Origin: Chromobotia macracanthus
Lineage: Eukaryota; Chordata; Actinopteri; Cypriniformes; Botiidae
Direction of reading: 5' to 3'
Assembly (NCBI GenBank): GCA_036877525.1
Contig: JAZGTH010000065.1
Span: forward strand, 4,933,001 to 4,997,000
DNA length: 64,000 bases
Below the pieces are notes generated by a model that saw only the letters and a list, made by a program, of their open reading frames with translations, searched no databases and had not been told where the DNA came from. Shown piece after piece: positions 38,822-48,900 of this stretch (positions are counted from its first letter, which is position 1; every line of letters begins with the position of its first letter). The position numbers and the translations under genes are program-made.

Positions 38822-41800
38822 GTAAAGTATGGCTGTCTGCCTTTGTGTCTTAAAACATTGTACACACAGTAACGACATCTTTGACCTCCTGAGATGCAAG
38901 TTATTGATGGCCTATTAAGCTTAAGCCTGTGAGTCTTCAGAGGCACACTAGCCCTTATTTAGCATCTTGTAAGCAAGCCATAGGAAATTCCAAAGGGTGG
39001 TGAATGGTGAATTTGTCTTCCTGGTTGGCCAGCATAATGACGTTGTGTCTGCACGGTTATATTATGCAGCAACAGCAGAAGCGGTTGTTTAAGTTGATAA
39101 TTGTAAGGCATTTTAAATTAGCAGACTGACCATGTTTGAGTTAAAAATGTTTGAAATTGTTCTTCACTTCCATGCAAAATCTGCCCAGGTTATGAGAATT
39201 TGGCTGCTTAACAACATGTGGCTCAACTGTGCAATCATGTGATACTCTCACAAGGGTTTAAAGGTGATTTTTGCACAGATCAGTCTCTTTGAAGTTACTG
39301 GTGGAAGAGTAAGCGTTTCCTATAGAAAGATGGAGACTACTCGCTTGTTTTCCTATAAAATGATAGTGGTTTGTATTGAGATATTGATATTATCAACTCC
39401 CACTAAACTATAAATTAACTTTTAACTATATTTTAATACTACACGTAACTTATGATCTTGATATAGGCCAGCAAATATAGTAACAGTTTGTTGTAAGCTA
39501 CAAAGGTGATGTCCTGGCTTTGGCATGGAGTTTCAGCTGTTACAAAGACGTTAAATTCAGCTGTGTCCTATTAGATGCTGACTCAGACTAACTGCTGTTC
39601 TCTCACTTATTTATGATGGACAGCTTTTGGACTAGCTACATATATGGAGGTTTTTATTGCACCCGAGTACATCATAGATTAATCTGCCTACAACCAGTTT
39701 CTTTTCCATAGTGCAGTTTCCAGTTGATTGTTCTGTTATATGGTAGTTTTCTGGTAGCTCGTTCCCTTTTGTGTGGCTGTGTTATGACACATTGTAGTGG
39801 TGACTTTGGTTGAAGAATACTATTTGTTGCAGTTTTTTATAGCATTTACATATTTGTGTAGTAAATAAGCAGTATTTTATACTGTACAACTGACAACATT
39901 TTCTATTTAGTTTTATTTCTGTGTGACATATGACCTTGTCAGATTCTTGATAATCGTGATGTTTAAGCAGACCTGGATGTTTCTTGGTATACTGTAGGTC
40001 CCTCTGTAGGTCCTCTCCAATATATGTGAATAAATATGTTGTTTGTGTGTGTGCAGAGATCTGACAGTGAGGAGCAGAGTGGTCAGGGGGAGCAGAGAGC
40101 CAGTCCAGCTCGTCCTTCATTGGGTAAGAAGCAGCTCCCCTCCATCCCAAAGAATGCAGTTCCCATCACTAAAGCTCCCTCACCGGCCATCTCTACACAG
40201 TCAGCCAATGGCACCCATGCCTCTTATGGGCCTTTCTACCTGGAGTACTCGCTGCTTGCTGAGTTGTGAGTGAAGTTTTTCACAATGGTTTTGTGGGTAT
40301 ATGCAGAAGATTGTAGGTTCCACAGGATTGTTGTGGTAGTCTTTAGGGATGGGTGGTGGGTCTTAAACTGGTTTTGCTTAGTTTAATGTTATGAAACAAC
40401 ACTAATAAATTTGTCTAAAACAACATTCCATCAAATATGTGAATCATTAAATAAATCATCTTTTGTTGTCTCATTATTGAAATAAAATGTAGAGTAATGA
40501 AGTTAAGCAGTATTGTTTCATGTATGTGTGAGGTGTATGGCTGTTGATGGTCATCGGCTTGTCTTTGTTGCAGCACATTGGTGATTAAGCAAAAGCTCCC
40601 TGGCATCTATGTACAGCCTTCATACAGATCAGCATTAAGTAAGAACCCCTCCATTCTGTTTCCTTTACAATCTTTCTTCTGTCTGACACAGCAGAGCAGA
40701 TCTCTGGTAAACTGTGTTTAAAATTTTCTGAATTTTGACTTAACTTGGTAGCAGTGTCATTTATCAGAAGTATGGGCTGCTGATTTGCTATGTGATGTGT
40801 CCACCAATTTCTCTGCAGTGTGGTTTGGTGTGATTTTTATTCGACATGGCTTGTACCAGGATGGTGTGTTTAAGTTCACCGTTTACATTCCTGATAACTA
40901 CCCAGATGGAGACTGTCCTGTAAGTACAGTGCATTATATTCCTCATCATTTTGTACAGGAGTGTAATTTCACTTTACTTGTATTTAGTCTGTCTTTCTCA
41001 AACAGCCAGTGGGTGCTGCTTTCTGGTCTCATTAAAATCACTTTTTTGCTACACGTGCACAATGAATCAGAACTGTTTAAATTGTAAGATGATGTTAAAT
41101 GTGTATAAACAAGCTGTTGTTTGCTACAAACATATTTTCAAACAATTATTTGTGTAGAAGACTTCCAAATTAAGTGTTAAATTAATCTTATGCATTATAT
41201 CTCATGCTGAAGCAGGAGAAAAGGGCAGGGATGTAAACTCTCCTTTCCATATTCACCTTTTTTGAAGCTAATTTGCTCAGTTTCTACTTTTTAAAAAAAA
41301 TTTATCTTCAAATCACTTGAAGGGTGATAAGTTTAAAGCTTTAATACATTACAAAAAAAAAATCACGTAAACGCACATCAGAACACCTGCTATGAACGTC
41401 TTGGCCTTTTCACCTTTCATGGATTTGCATCGCTGAAAGGAAGCAAGCATGCTTGTGGCTTTAATACTGATTTACCTGCCAAATGTTTTTATCAGTGTTG
41501 TAGTCGAGTCCAGCTCATTTGAGTTTGAGACTAAATTTCCAAGACAGTCAGAGTCTTGAGTACCACACAACTTAGTTAGCTGGACTCAATTCGAGCTGGA
41601 CTTGACTACAACATGGTTTTTCATTTATGGCAAATTAGGAAAATTTGAGTTGGTACTGGATTATGGTCACCATCTTTAAATAAAACTGTTAGAGAGATTA
41701 AAACTTGCGATCTACACCAAAGTAGCTCGTAGTGAAAATGAATTTGTACTTATAAACAATACCATTGCATTAATCTTTAAAAACTCATCTCAGTTCTTTT

Positions 41801-43914
41801 TATGTGTATCTATATAATGCATTTGATCATATAACTGACACATTCATGAATTTACACAGGCAGTAAGATCTATTGCATTTTAGCTCCACTCTTTCAACAC
41901 GGCTTTCTTTTTCCTCATTTGTCACTCATGGGCATGCAAATTCCTCCTAAAACAACAAACTGGCTAATAGAATGTAAAATGTGAATGTAAAAAAAATGTA
42001 AATGTGAATGTAAAAAAACTGATTTGGAAAAAAATGACACAGGCTTGTAGTTCAAATCTTGGGGAAACTTTAATGTTTAGAACAAATGATCTAAACAAAC
42101 AAATGTTCTAAATAATTAATACTAATTATTCACATTTCATCTCAACATGGAAAGCAATATGTTTGTTTTGTCTGTTAGCCTTCATAGATTCAATCCCTGC
42201 AGAAGTGAGATTGCATAGTTATTCTTATTGTTCATGCTAATTGTTGCTCATCAGTATTAGTGCAGAACATCATGTATTATATTGACTGTAGCCATGTCTG
42301 TTTGTCCTTGCAGTTTGCTTTCATCAGATGTGCTGATGTATGTTTCTTTTGTTTTGTATTTATGCATGTTCTTTCAGAGAGTTGTGTTCGACACTCCTGT
42401 TTTTCATCCGCTGGTGGACCCAGAATCTGGTCAGCTGGATGTGAGGAGAGCTTTCACAAAATGGAGGTTTGTTTGAAAGCCAAACCTAGTCTCTTTTGTG
42501 ACAATCTCCAGGGAAGCATGTGGCAACAATGTCACAAAAGTTAATGGGTGCTCAAAGATTTTTGTGGCCATAGCAACAAAGGATAAACCTCCATTGGTGG
42601 GCAAAATGTGGGCAAACAAAATTGTAGTTTTTCTCTTTCTTGCGTTGCAGACGAAACCACAACCATATCTGGCAGGTTCTTATGTATGCACGCACAATCT
42701 TCTACAAGATCAACACCATGGATCCTCTCAACCCAGAGGCTGCAGTGCTGTGAGTAATGGGTTCTGTATCATTTAATACACTTACCGCTGTTTTTAGTCC
42801 TCCCAGAACTAACACTTGTGACAGTCAGTAAATGATGGATAAACTGTGCAAGTTGCATTGTTCTTGTTCATTTGTTCTTGGATTTGTCAGACAAACAAAG
42901 TTACCTTCAGCTTGTGGTGTATTTGACTGAAGTATACGGTATTGGTGCATACAAGCTTAGTTCAAACTCAGACTTTGCCTTTAGTGTTTTGACTGCTCTT
43001 ATTTACAATTGCCTATGTTTCTCTGAACAGATATGACAAAGACATCCAGCTTTTCAAACGCAAGGTGGTCGACAGTGTCAAGCTATGCAACAGTCACCTG
43101 TTTGACCAGCCCAAGATCGATGATCCTTATGCAATAAGGCAAGTAAAAGGCAGCTGGACAATGAATATGGCCTTCTTTATTTAATATAATTTCACAAAAG
43201 TCATCAGTGAAAATGAAACCAGAAGCTTGTGCTGTTCAATGGGGTTAAAAGTTCACTGTTGAGTCATATGTATGGACTTTGGCTCATTTGTTTTTCTCTG
43301 TTTAGCTTTTCCCCATGGAATCCAGCTGTGCATGAAGAGGCAAAAGAGAAAATGTTTGCACATAAAGTGAGTGTGTGACGATCTCCTGACTGCTCCCCAA
43401 AACCAAGTAAAAACTGGCTTTTTCCTGGTATCTGATGCATGCTTCATCGTAAAGCATGAGCCTGTGTTTGTTTGTGCTCGTGCACACAGAACGTTATACA
43501 GTGCGTCAGTTTTCCTTTGCCACACAAATGTACATGCAATATAAATTTCATCATCATCAAGGACCTCACAGACTCTGCATGTAGACCAATTTTTGTAACC
43601 TCTGCTTGTTAATTCCATGCACAGAATTAACTGCACTATCGAAGAACTTTGGGTTCAATTGCACAGCATCTGTTGTGCATTTAGCAACGGCAGCTAAAAA
43701 AATATGAATCCCCTAGGCTTTATGGTGAAAGTGTGAATTGTGAAAATATGAATTTGCACTCTTAATGTTTATGTAATGTTAATGTTTAATGGCGTTCTTG
43801 TTGTAGAGACGGCCGGAAGATTACAACAAAGGACTGCAGGTTTCTGGGCTGTCTTGGGTGAAGCCTGGCTCCACTCAGCCTTTCAGCAAAGAGGACAACC
43901 CCCTTCAGACATGA
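38780..43914 (+). CDS. aktip: AKT-interacting protein (FTS), complete, nine coding exons
   Basis: The protein is an E2-like ubiquitin-conjugating-enzyme variant. In mammals it joins Hook proteins and FHIP in the FHF complex that links cargo to dynein, binds AKT1, and has reported roles at telomeres. The coding exons are 38780-38821, 40057-40265, 40574-40638, 40819-40919, 42378-42466, 42651-42749, 43031-43138, 43306-43366 and 43807-43914. They join in frame to 882 bases, 293 residues plus stop, against 292 in human. The start MNTFWSMST aligns with human MNPFWSMST. A disordered N-terminal part (to about residue 70, containing KKQLPSIPKNAVPITK) precedes the UEV domain (about 72-225). HPLVDPESG (from residue 149) replaces the HPN...Cys region of active E2s, so no catalytic cysteine is visible. 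The C-terminus keeps LSWVKPGS and PFSKE. All introns read as GT-AG except that after 43138, which is GC-AG. An upstream ORF overlaps the start codon. Identification is firm; the 5' UTR is less so. Confidence 0.95.
40057..40265 (+). CDS. aktip: aktip exon 3
   Basis: Acceptor GTGTGTGTGCAG, donor GTGAGT. Encodes residues 15-83 and two bases of residue 84: RSDSEEQ at the start, the low-complexity linker, the conserved KKQLPSIPKNAVPITK segment and the first strand of the E2-like fold, YGPFYLEYSLLAE. Confidence 0.92.
40574..40638 (+). CDS. aktip: aktip exon 4
   Basis: Acceptor TTGTTGCAG, donor GTAAGA. Encodes TLVIKQKLPGIYVQPSYRSAL (residues 85-105), nearly identical to the human sequence, and the first base of Met106. 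Confidence 0.9.
40819..40919 (+). CDS. aktip: aktip exon 5
   Basis: Acceptor CTCTGCAG, donor GTAAGT. Encodes residues 106-139, including the E2-fold core WFGVIFIRHGLYQ and YIPDNYPDGDCP; the YP..P pattern is typical of E2 and UEV proteins. Confidence 0.93.
41496..41615. repeat. Inverted repeat in aktip intron 5
   Basis: TTGTAGTCGAGTCCAGCTC near 41510 is repeated as its complement GAGCTGGACTTGACTACAA near 41592-41612, with one mismatch. The spacer of about 65 bp contains a second short complement (GTTAGCTGGACTC). It probably derives from a dispersed fish repeat. Confidence 0.55.
42378..42466 (+). CDS. aktip: aktip exon 6 (degenerate active-site region)
   Basis: Acceptor TTCTTTCAG, donor GTTTGT (a weaker donor). 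Encodes RVVFDTPVFHPLVDP and SGQLDVRRAFTKW. Active E2s carry HPN and a cysteine about eight residues later; here there is HPL and no cysteine, as in human AKTIP. Confidence 0.92.
42651..42749 (+). CDS. aktip: aktip exon 7
   Basis: Acceptor GCGTTGCAG, donor GTGAGT. Encodes RNHNHIWQVLMYARTIFYK and NTMDPLNPEAAV, matching human residues after the HPL region. Confidence 0.93.
43031..43138 (+). CDS. aktip: aktip exon 8, followed by a GC donor
   Basis: Acceptor CTGAACAG. Encodes YDKDIQLFKRKVVDSVK and the segment ending FDQPKIDDPYAI plus two bases of Ser238. The donor reads AG then GCAAGT, the consensus of GC-AG introns. Using the GT four bases downstream would shift the frame and lose the match to human AISFSPWNP. 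Confidence 0.92.
43306..43366 (+). CDS. aktip: aktip exon 9
   Basis: Acceptor CTGTTTAG, donor GTGAGT. Encodes FSPWNPAVHEEAKEKMFAHK (residues 239-258). Confidence 0.92.
43807..43914 (+). CDS. aktip: aktip exon 10 (terminal coding exon)
   Basis: Acceptor TCTTGTTGTAG. Encodes RRPEDYNKGLQ, VSGLSWVKPGSTQPFSKED and the stop TGA at 43912-43914. The 3' UTR follows directly. Confidence 0.93.
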   Translation, partial: RRPEDYNKGLQVSGLSWVKPGSTQPFSKEDNPLQT

Positions 43915-44372
43915 ATCTTCAGTACTTCAGACTGTCCACCAGAAACGTGACACAACACTGTGGCTGTGCTGAACCACATAAATTCGAATGCAGTTTTGTG
44001 AACTTTGACTCGCTCCGCTTTAAACTGTCGTTTTAAACTGCTACAATGATGTAGAAACTTTAAAACCTTCCCAACGTAGATCTAAAGACTGCATCCATTC
44101 TTTAATGCTGAGGCTTGAACGTGCAGATGGCACAGAGCTTGTTCCAGTCAATACTGTTTGTTGCACACATTGTTTCAGGCACAACAAAACACCTCACTTG
44201 TTTGTGTAGGTCATGCTCTTCAAACTGGTTTTCTAGCAAATAATTTGATAAATTTAATTAATCTTTTTCTTTTCCCCACAAACTTTAATGGTTTAATTTT
44301 AAAATGTGTTTTCAGACTGAGACAGAATGATGCTTTTTTTGTGCGTGTATATAATTTATTTTAAATTTGTGT

Positions 44373-44378
44373 AATAAA
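44373..44378 (+). terminator. aktip polyadenylation signal (first candidate)
   Basis: AATAAA 459 bases after the stop codon, followed within 30 bases by T-rich sequence. A second AATAAA lies at 44684-44689, with TG-rich sequence (TCTGGTCTTATGTCT) after it. Either could end the aktip mRNA. Confidence 0.55.
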
Positions 44379-45099
44379 TGCTGTGTATGAAATTGTTTTA
44401 TTAAATACAGAGCAAGACATATATTATTCATTAAGACACTAAGTATATCTTTATTCTTCAAAAATGGAAGTCATTTTGAATGTGTCCTAATGGCTTGATC
44501 AAGAAGGGCTTGATGTGTAAATATTGAAGCAATTCAATGAAAAGAATGATCTCTATAGATGAGTCCACAACTTATTTATGTAGATGTTATAAATTTTGTT
44601 TTTGTGGTTTACAATACCTGTTTTTTTTCCCCCCCTTTTTTGTCTATTTTGAGCAGTTTCAGTTTTTTAATTGGTTAAAGACAAATAAATGCATAAACCA
44701 AATCTGGTCTTATGTCTATCGGTAATATCTTGATGTGATATTTGCAACTAATCTCTTTCTCATATATATAAATTGTAGCCGGCTGACATTTTATATATTT
44801 AACTATAGAGAGAGATTAAGACGTGACTCGACGTTGCTGAATATTGCAATTAAAAATAAAACATTGCATGTGTGCTTTGTATTTGCGCATGTATTCAAGA
44901 CGTGAGTTGTGCTACCTAAAGCTCAGAATTATTTCCTATCATTTGGCAAACGTGCATTTTAGTGTTTTAAGCCTTTTCAATTGAACAACCTCCAGTTTCT
45001 ACTGGATTTGTCACGTCGTTGTTGACAAGCTGCAGTTCCCAAAAGATCCACCAGAGGTGATCAAATATCAGAGGCACCGCCACCAACTTTTCGCCACGC

Positions 45100-45367
45100 C
45101 TCTCCTCCCTCTTCTCCCACGCCTATAGGCTGGTTCACGTCAATGTTAAACGCCCATTGATTGGCTGAGGTTCCGGCGCCGCCATCTTGTTTGTGAACTA
45201 CCTAATTTCATATTTTGCGAACATAAAATTAACTCACGCGTTACATCGCATATTGTAGAAAAAAGATATCGACTTTTGACGAAACTTTGATTCAGTAGTC
45301 AGACAGGCGTCCCCGTGGTCGTCAAAATCAAATTCAACGTCGACCAATCACAGCGCACTTAACAAAT
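45100..45367 (+). promoter_or_regulatory. chd9 promoter region
   Basis: GC-richer, CpG-containing block after the AT-rich aktip 3' flank. It has an inverted CCAAT box at 45160-45164 (ATTGG within GATTGGCTGAGG) and a YY1-type element GCCGCCATCTTG at 45178-45189. The YY1 site is in reverse orientation relative to chd9. No TATA box is evident. A POU octamer ATGCAAAT follows at 45368-45375. Confidence 0.55.
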
Positions 45368-45515
45368 ATGCAAATATGTGTTTTATCATCATCTACGTCA
45401 GCAGCCCTGGAACCGCTGAGGTCGCCCAGCAGCGATATTAACTACGCCAAAAACTTCGCTATTTTATTCCTCCATAAATGTGCGCGTTTTCCTCGCAGGA
45501 TCGGGCTTCGTTTGG
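45190..45515 (+). other. chd9 non-coding exon 1 (approximate 5' end)
   Basis: CpG-rich sequence ending in a strong donor: TTCGTTTGG then GTAAGTTCG, with the cut after 45515. The next compatible acceptor on this strand is at 52961-52962, before the start codon exon. This gives a first intron of about 7.4 kb. The exon holds an open frame from ATG 45368 that would run six codons into exon 2 before stopping. The 5' end is not determined. Confidence 0.45.
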
Positions 45516-45561
45516 GTAAGTTCGTATCTTTATTCCTTCTTGTGATCCAGCGAGCGCGTAG

Positions 45562-45735
45562 ATGATTTTAGAGCGCGACAGTGCTGAAACTCAGGTGGCT
45601 GTCAGTCCTGATGAGAGTGACAGAGAGACAGAGAGGGAGATCGTGACGTTCGGCTGCCTGAAGGGAATCCCGGTCTGGATGAAGGGCTGTGTGCCCGCCA
45701 CTCGGGTTCACTGTCACGACTTGAGCTCCACGTGA
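45562..45735 (+). CDS. Small open frame of 57 codons in the CpG-rich block (unproven)
   Basis: ATG at 45562 to TGA at 45733-45735. The product is unrecognised: an acidic, charged first half (SPDESDRETERE) and a cysteine-containing second half (FGCLKGIPVWMKGCVPATR). Its codon use looks more gene-like than most short frames here. A stop codon directly precedes the ATG, and the -3 position is T, a weak start context. If chd9 exon 1 is spliced at 45515 this lies in intron 1; if the transcript reads through, it is an upstream ORF. CpG-rich DNA often leaves frames open by chance. Confidence 0.2.
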   Translation: MILERDSAETQVAVSPDESDRETEREIVTFGCLKGIPVWMKGCVPATRVHCHDLSST

Positions 45736-46970
45736 AAACACGGGCATGGACACCACCGGGTTTCCCGCAAAAGGTGGTTCTGAACTAACAGCGACCGAAC
45801 ACGCTCGGGAAAAGTCGATCGGGTTGCTGCCTCGTCTCGATGACGAGGGTATATGAGGAATAATACAACAGGTTTGACGTCAAACTGTGATAGTGGTTCA
45901 TCGCTCTTATGATCAAACGTGAAGAGGAAGTGTGTGACGATTAAAGTTTGGAATGCTGTTTGCGACGCCGAAACACGTGTGCCAGGTGATGTCTGGATGG
46001 TACAATAATAAATGTATATGTGCTGGAGTTTGTGTAGTTTCACCTCTCCAGCGCATAGAGAATAGGTTTAGTTTACAGGTTACGGATCCTGAAAAGTACT
46101 GTACCACCAGTCACGGAGTCTGATGATGATGAGATGATGATGATGACGACACCATGGCACGTTAAAATATATTCATTTAATGACTGTATGATTTTTGTAT
46201 CATGGTATTTATGTGAATTCCAAGGTAGTGCTGAAAATGTCAAGAAGCGTGTCTAAAAGTCGTGGTTGTACTGTGGTGCTTTTTCACTTCACAACAGGCC
46301 TCGGTTTGGTATCCCATCGTCCAGCTGTGTGTCTGTTTACACCTGTGGGTAAAGCAAACCCATCATAGTAATGATGATGGCTGTATCCAACAGGTATCCA
46401 ACAGGTCTTTAAAACACACTGAGAATATTGTTTGAATTTACCGGTCAGTACTGTCCAGGTAAACTACTTCCTGTTTACATTACAAGAGTCACTATAAGTG
46501 TAGTTATTGACACAAGTGTGAAGTGTCACAAAAACAGTGGAGCGAGCCGCTCAAGACATCTGTGAGGCCTCATGCGTTACACGCAGTGACAGGCAGATAA
46601 ACAGGACTTTTATGTAGTAAATCTGGCTTAATTTAGGCCATTAGGAAGTTTAAAGTTAGACCTTGTGTCTTGGTTTGGTTCCGTACAGGTTAATTAACAT
46701 TCAGATTTAAATATGGTACATAGTTTTATTTATATTAGCGTGATGTACCTTCAAATTTGTAATAACTCACAACCGCACAAGATAGCCATTTCATGATTAA
46801 GAGCCATTATTAGAAGTACTCAGTGTTGAATCCCAGAAAACTCTTCGATTTTTGTGTAGAGCGCCAGTTTTGTTACACTGCAAAATTGGAGTCAGCGTGA
46901 AAGTACAATGTAAACCTGCTGTTGTAGTTACACTGCTAATCCGCTTTGCTTATGCACCCCTTATGTATGC

Positions 46971-47050
46971 CAGAATCAGAATGAGCTTTATTTGCCATGT
47001 GTGCAAACAGACAGCATGCAGCAAAGAAATTTGTTGTGGTAGAATAAAAA
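46971..47050 (+). repeat. Fish dispersed repeat fragment
   Basis: AGAATCAGAATGAGCTTTAT followed by TTGCCATGTGTGCAAACAGA and a CAAAGAAATTTG segment. I recall this order from an abundant short repeat in many teleosts. Non-coding. Confidence 0.5.
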
Positions 47051-48234
47051 AGAAATCTAAGCGATGTACATAAAGATGTAAGTGGGAAAGTTACGTACAT
47101 TTGTGGTGTGAAAAAGGTGTGAAAGAGACCTGTGTCACTTTAGGTCAAAGTGTTTTGTATAAACTACAAGGACTCAAAAATATTAAACCCCCAGTGGGGC
47201 TGCATTTGGCCAGAGCGTAGTTTAGTAATATAGAGCAGCACGAGTGGAGTGGATGCTGGGTAAACAAAGACTCAACCAGAATCAACTGGTACAAACAGGA
47301 AGTGTTTGAATTTAGAGACGCTCTTTGACATCGCAAAAGACAAAAAGCATCTCTGCCGTCTCTCCATCTGAAGTGCTGTTGAACTTCACGAACTTTCAGA
47401 ATTTACATCAGGAAGCGAAACGTCATTCAGTGACTCAATGGAAAAGGCTTACTCAGCTCCAGTAGGGACAGGATAACGTGAGCCCACATACGTTTTCTCC
47501 TGCGTAAATAAAGTAAAAAAGTACATAGAGTCATGATGAGAGCAGATAAGGGAGATGCTTTTTCATAGCAGATCAGGTGTAAATGCTGTCCAGCCAACTT
47601 TAGGTTCATTAATTTGGTACTATTCAGTTAAGAATTGGTGGTTTTGGTGTTGTTAGTAGTTGGTGCACACTTGACATCTTTTTTAACTTCAGTAATGAAA
47701 TGGTCTGTGCCCTGTCATACACTGGCAAGTATTTGTTTTCTTTTTGCTTCTTTTTTCAAGGCGTGGCTTTTGTCTTTTTACATTTCGTAGGAGGTTCATT
47801 ATTTGTCCAGTCTATTACGGTGATCATGCTGGTTCACCTTTTTGTTTAGACACATGCTAAAAATAGACCAATGTTTGTCAGACGTTTAATGAGTGTTACA
47901 CTGATTTAAAGTATGACACAGTGGGCTAGAATTGTAGTGCAGGACTTTTAAGAATGGAATTGGCAGTGTCAGTTTGGTTGGAATGCAGATTATAAGGATT
48001 ATTCCATAGCACAGCAAAATGTTTTTGTCATACTCATCCATTCAGATTCAAAACCATTTGACTTTCTGTCATTTCATACAGTGAAAATGAAAGGTGACTG
48101 AAGCTGTAAATCACTAACAATCAGATTTAACATCATATTTATTAGTTACACAAGAACATAATGTCAGAGGTGCCTGGGACAACATGAAATGGAGTAAATG
48201 TCTTTTGTGCGAATGTGCCCCTCACTTAACATTA

Positions 48235-48900
48235 AAGATGCTGAAATTGTTATTCATGCATTTATAACCTCCAGATTGGACAACTTTAACTTCTCATTGT
48301 GGCCTACTTGCCAAAGTACTTAATCGCCTTCTAATGGTACAAACTTTGGCTGCTTGTGCATTTACATATAACAAAAATATGCTCACATGACTCCTATTCT
48401 TCACCAACTACACTGGCCTGTTGCCTGCGCCATTCTGTTTAAACTACTTGTTCTGGTTTAAAAGGCCTGTCATGGCCTAGCACCCAGAGTTACTTTATCC
48501 ATACATCTCTGTTTGTACTCTCAGATGTAGCACTAACAACCTGCTCGTCCTACCCAAGTTCGGACCATCCGCTGTTGGTGGCAGGGCTTTTAGCATTATG
48601 GGCCCTGTGCTATAGAATAATCTGCCCCAAAATCTCTGTGACAAATCCTTACTCTGGACCTTTAAGAAAACTTAACCTACATATTCACTTTGTTTTCTAA
48701 ATAACAGTTTGTTTTTCCCCATGCATTTGTTTGTTTGTTGCCTGGTAGTTGTCCACCATGCTTTGTTCACTATCTGATTGCATGTCTACTTGTTTTTAAT
48801 GATTTGTTTTACATTAGTAACTGTGATATTTGCCTTTTTGTGTCCTTGTGTCCCTCTTGAAAGGCACATGGTTATTATTATTATTATGTGACAACATAAT
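48235..48900 (+). mobile_element. L2-type LINE remnant, 3' end of ORF2
   Basis: Broken translation in several frames resembles the C-terminal end of an L2-clade reverse transcriptase: HAFITSRLDNFN near 48255, TPILHQLHWPVACAILF near 48390-48440, then GGRAFSIMGPVL near 48575. Stops and frame changes interrupt it. The 3' end reads TCTTGAAAGGCAC followed by TTATTATTATTATTA (48869-48887), the simple-repeat tail usual for L2 elements. It is a dead copy. Confidence 0.75.

Noticed and set aside
43143..43148. GT donor four bases after the GC donor in aktip
   Set aside because: Using it shifts the frame of the next exon and destroys a clear match to human AKTIP.
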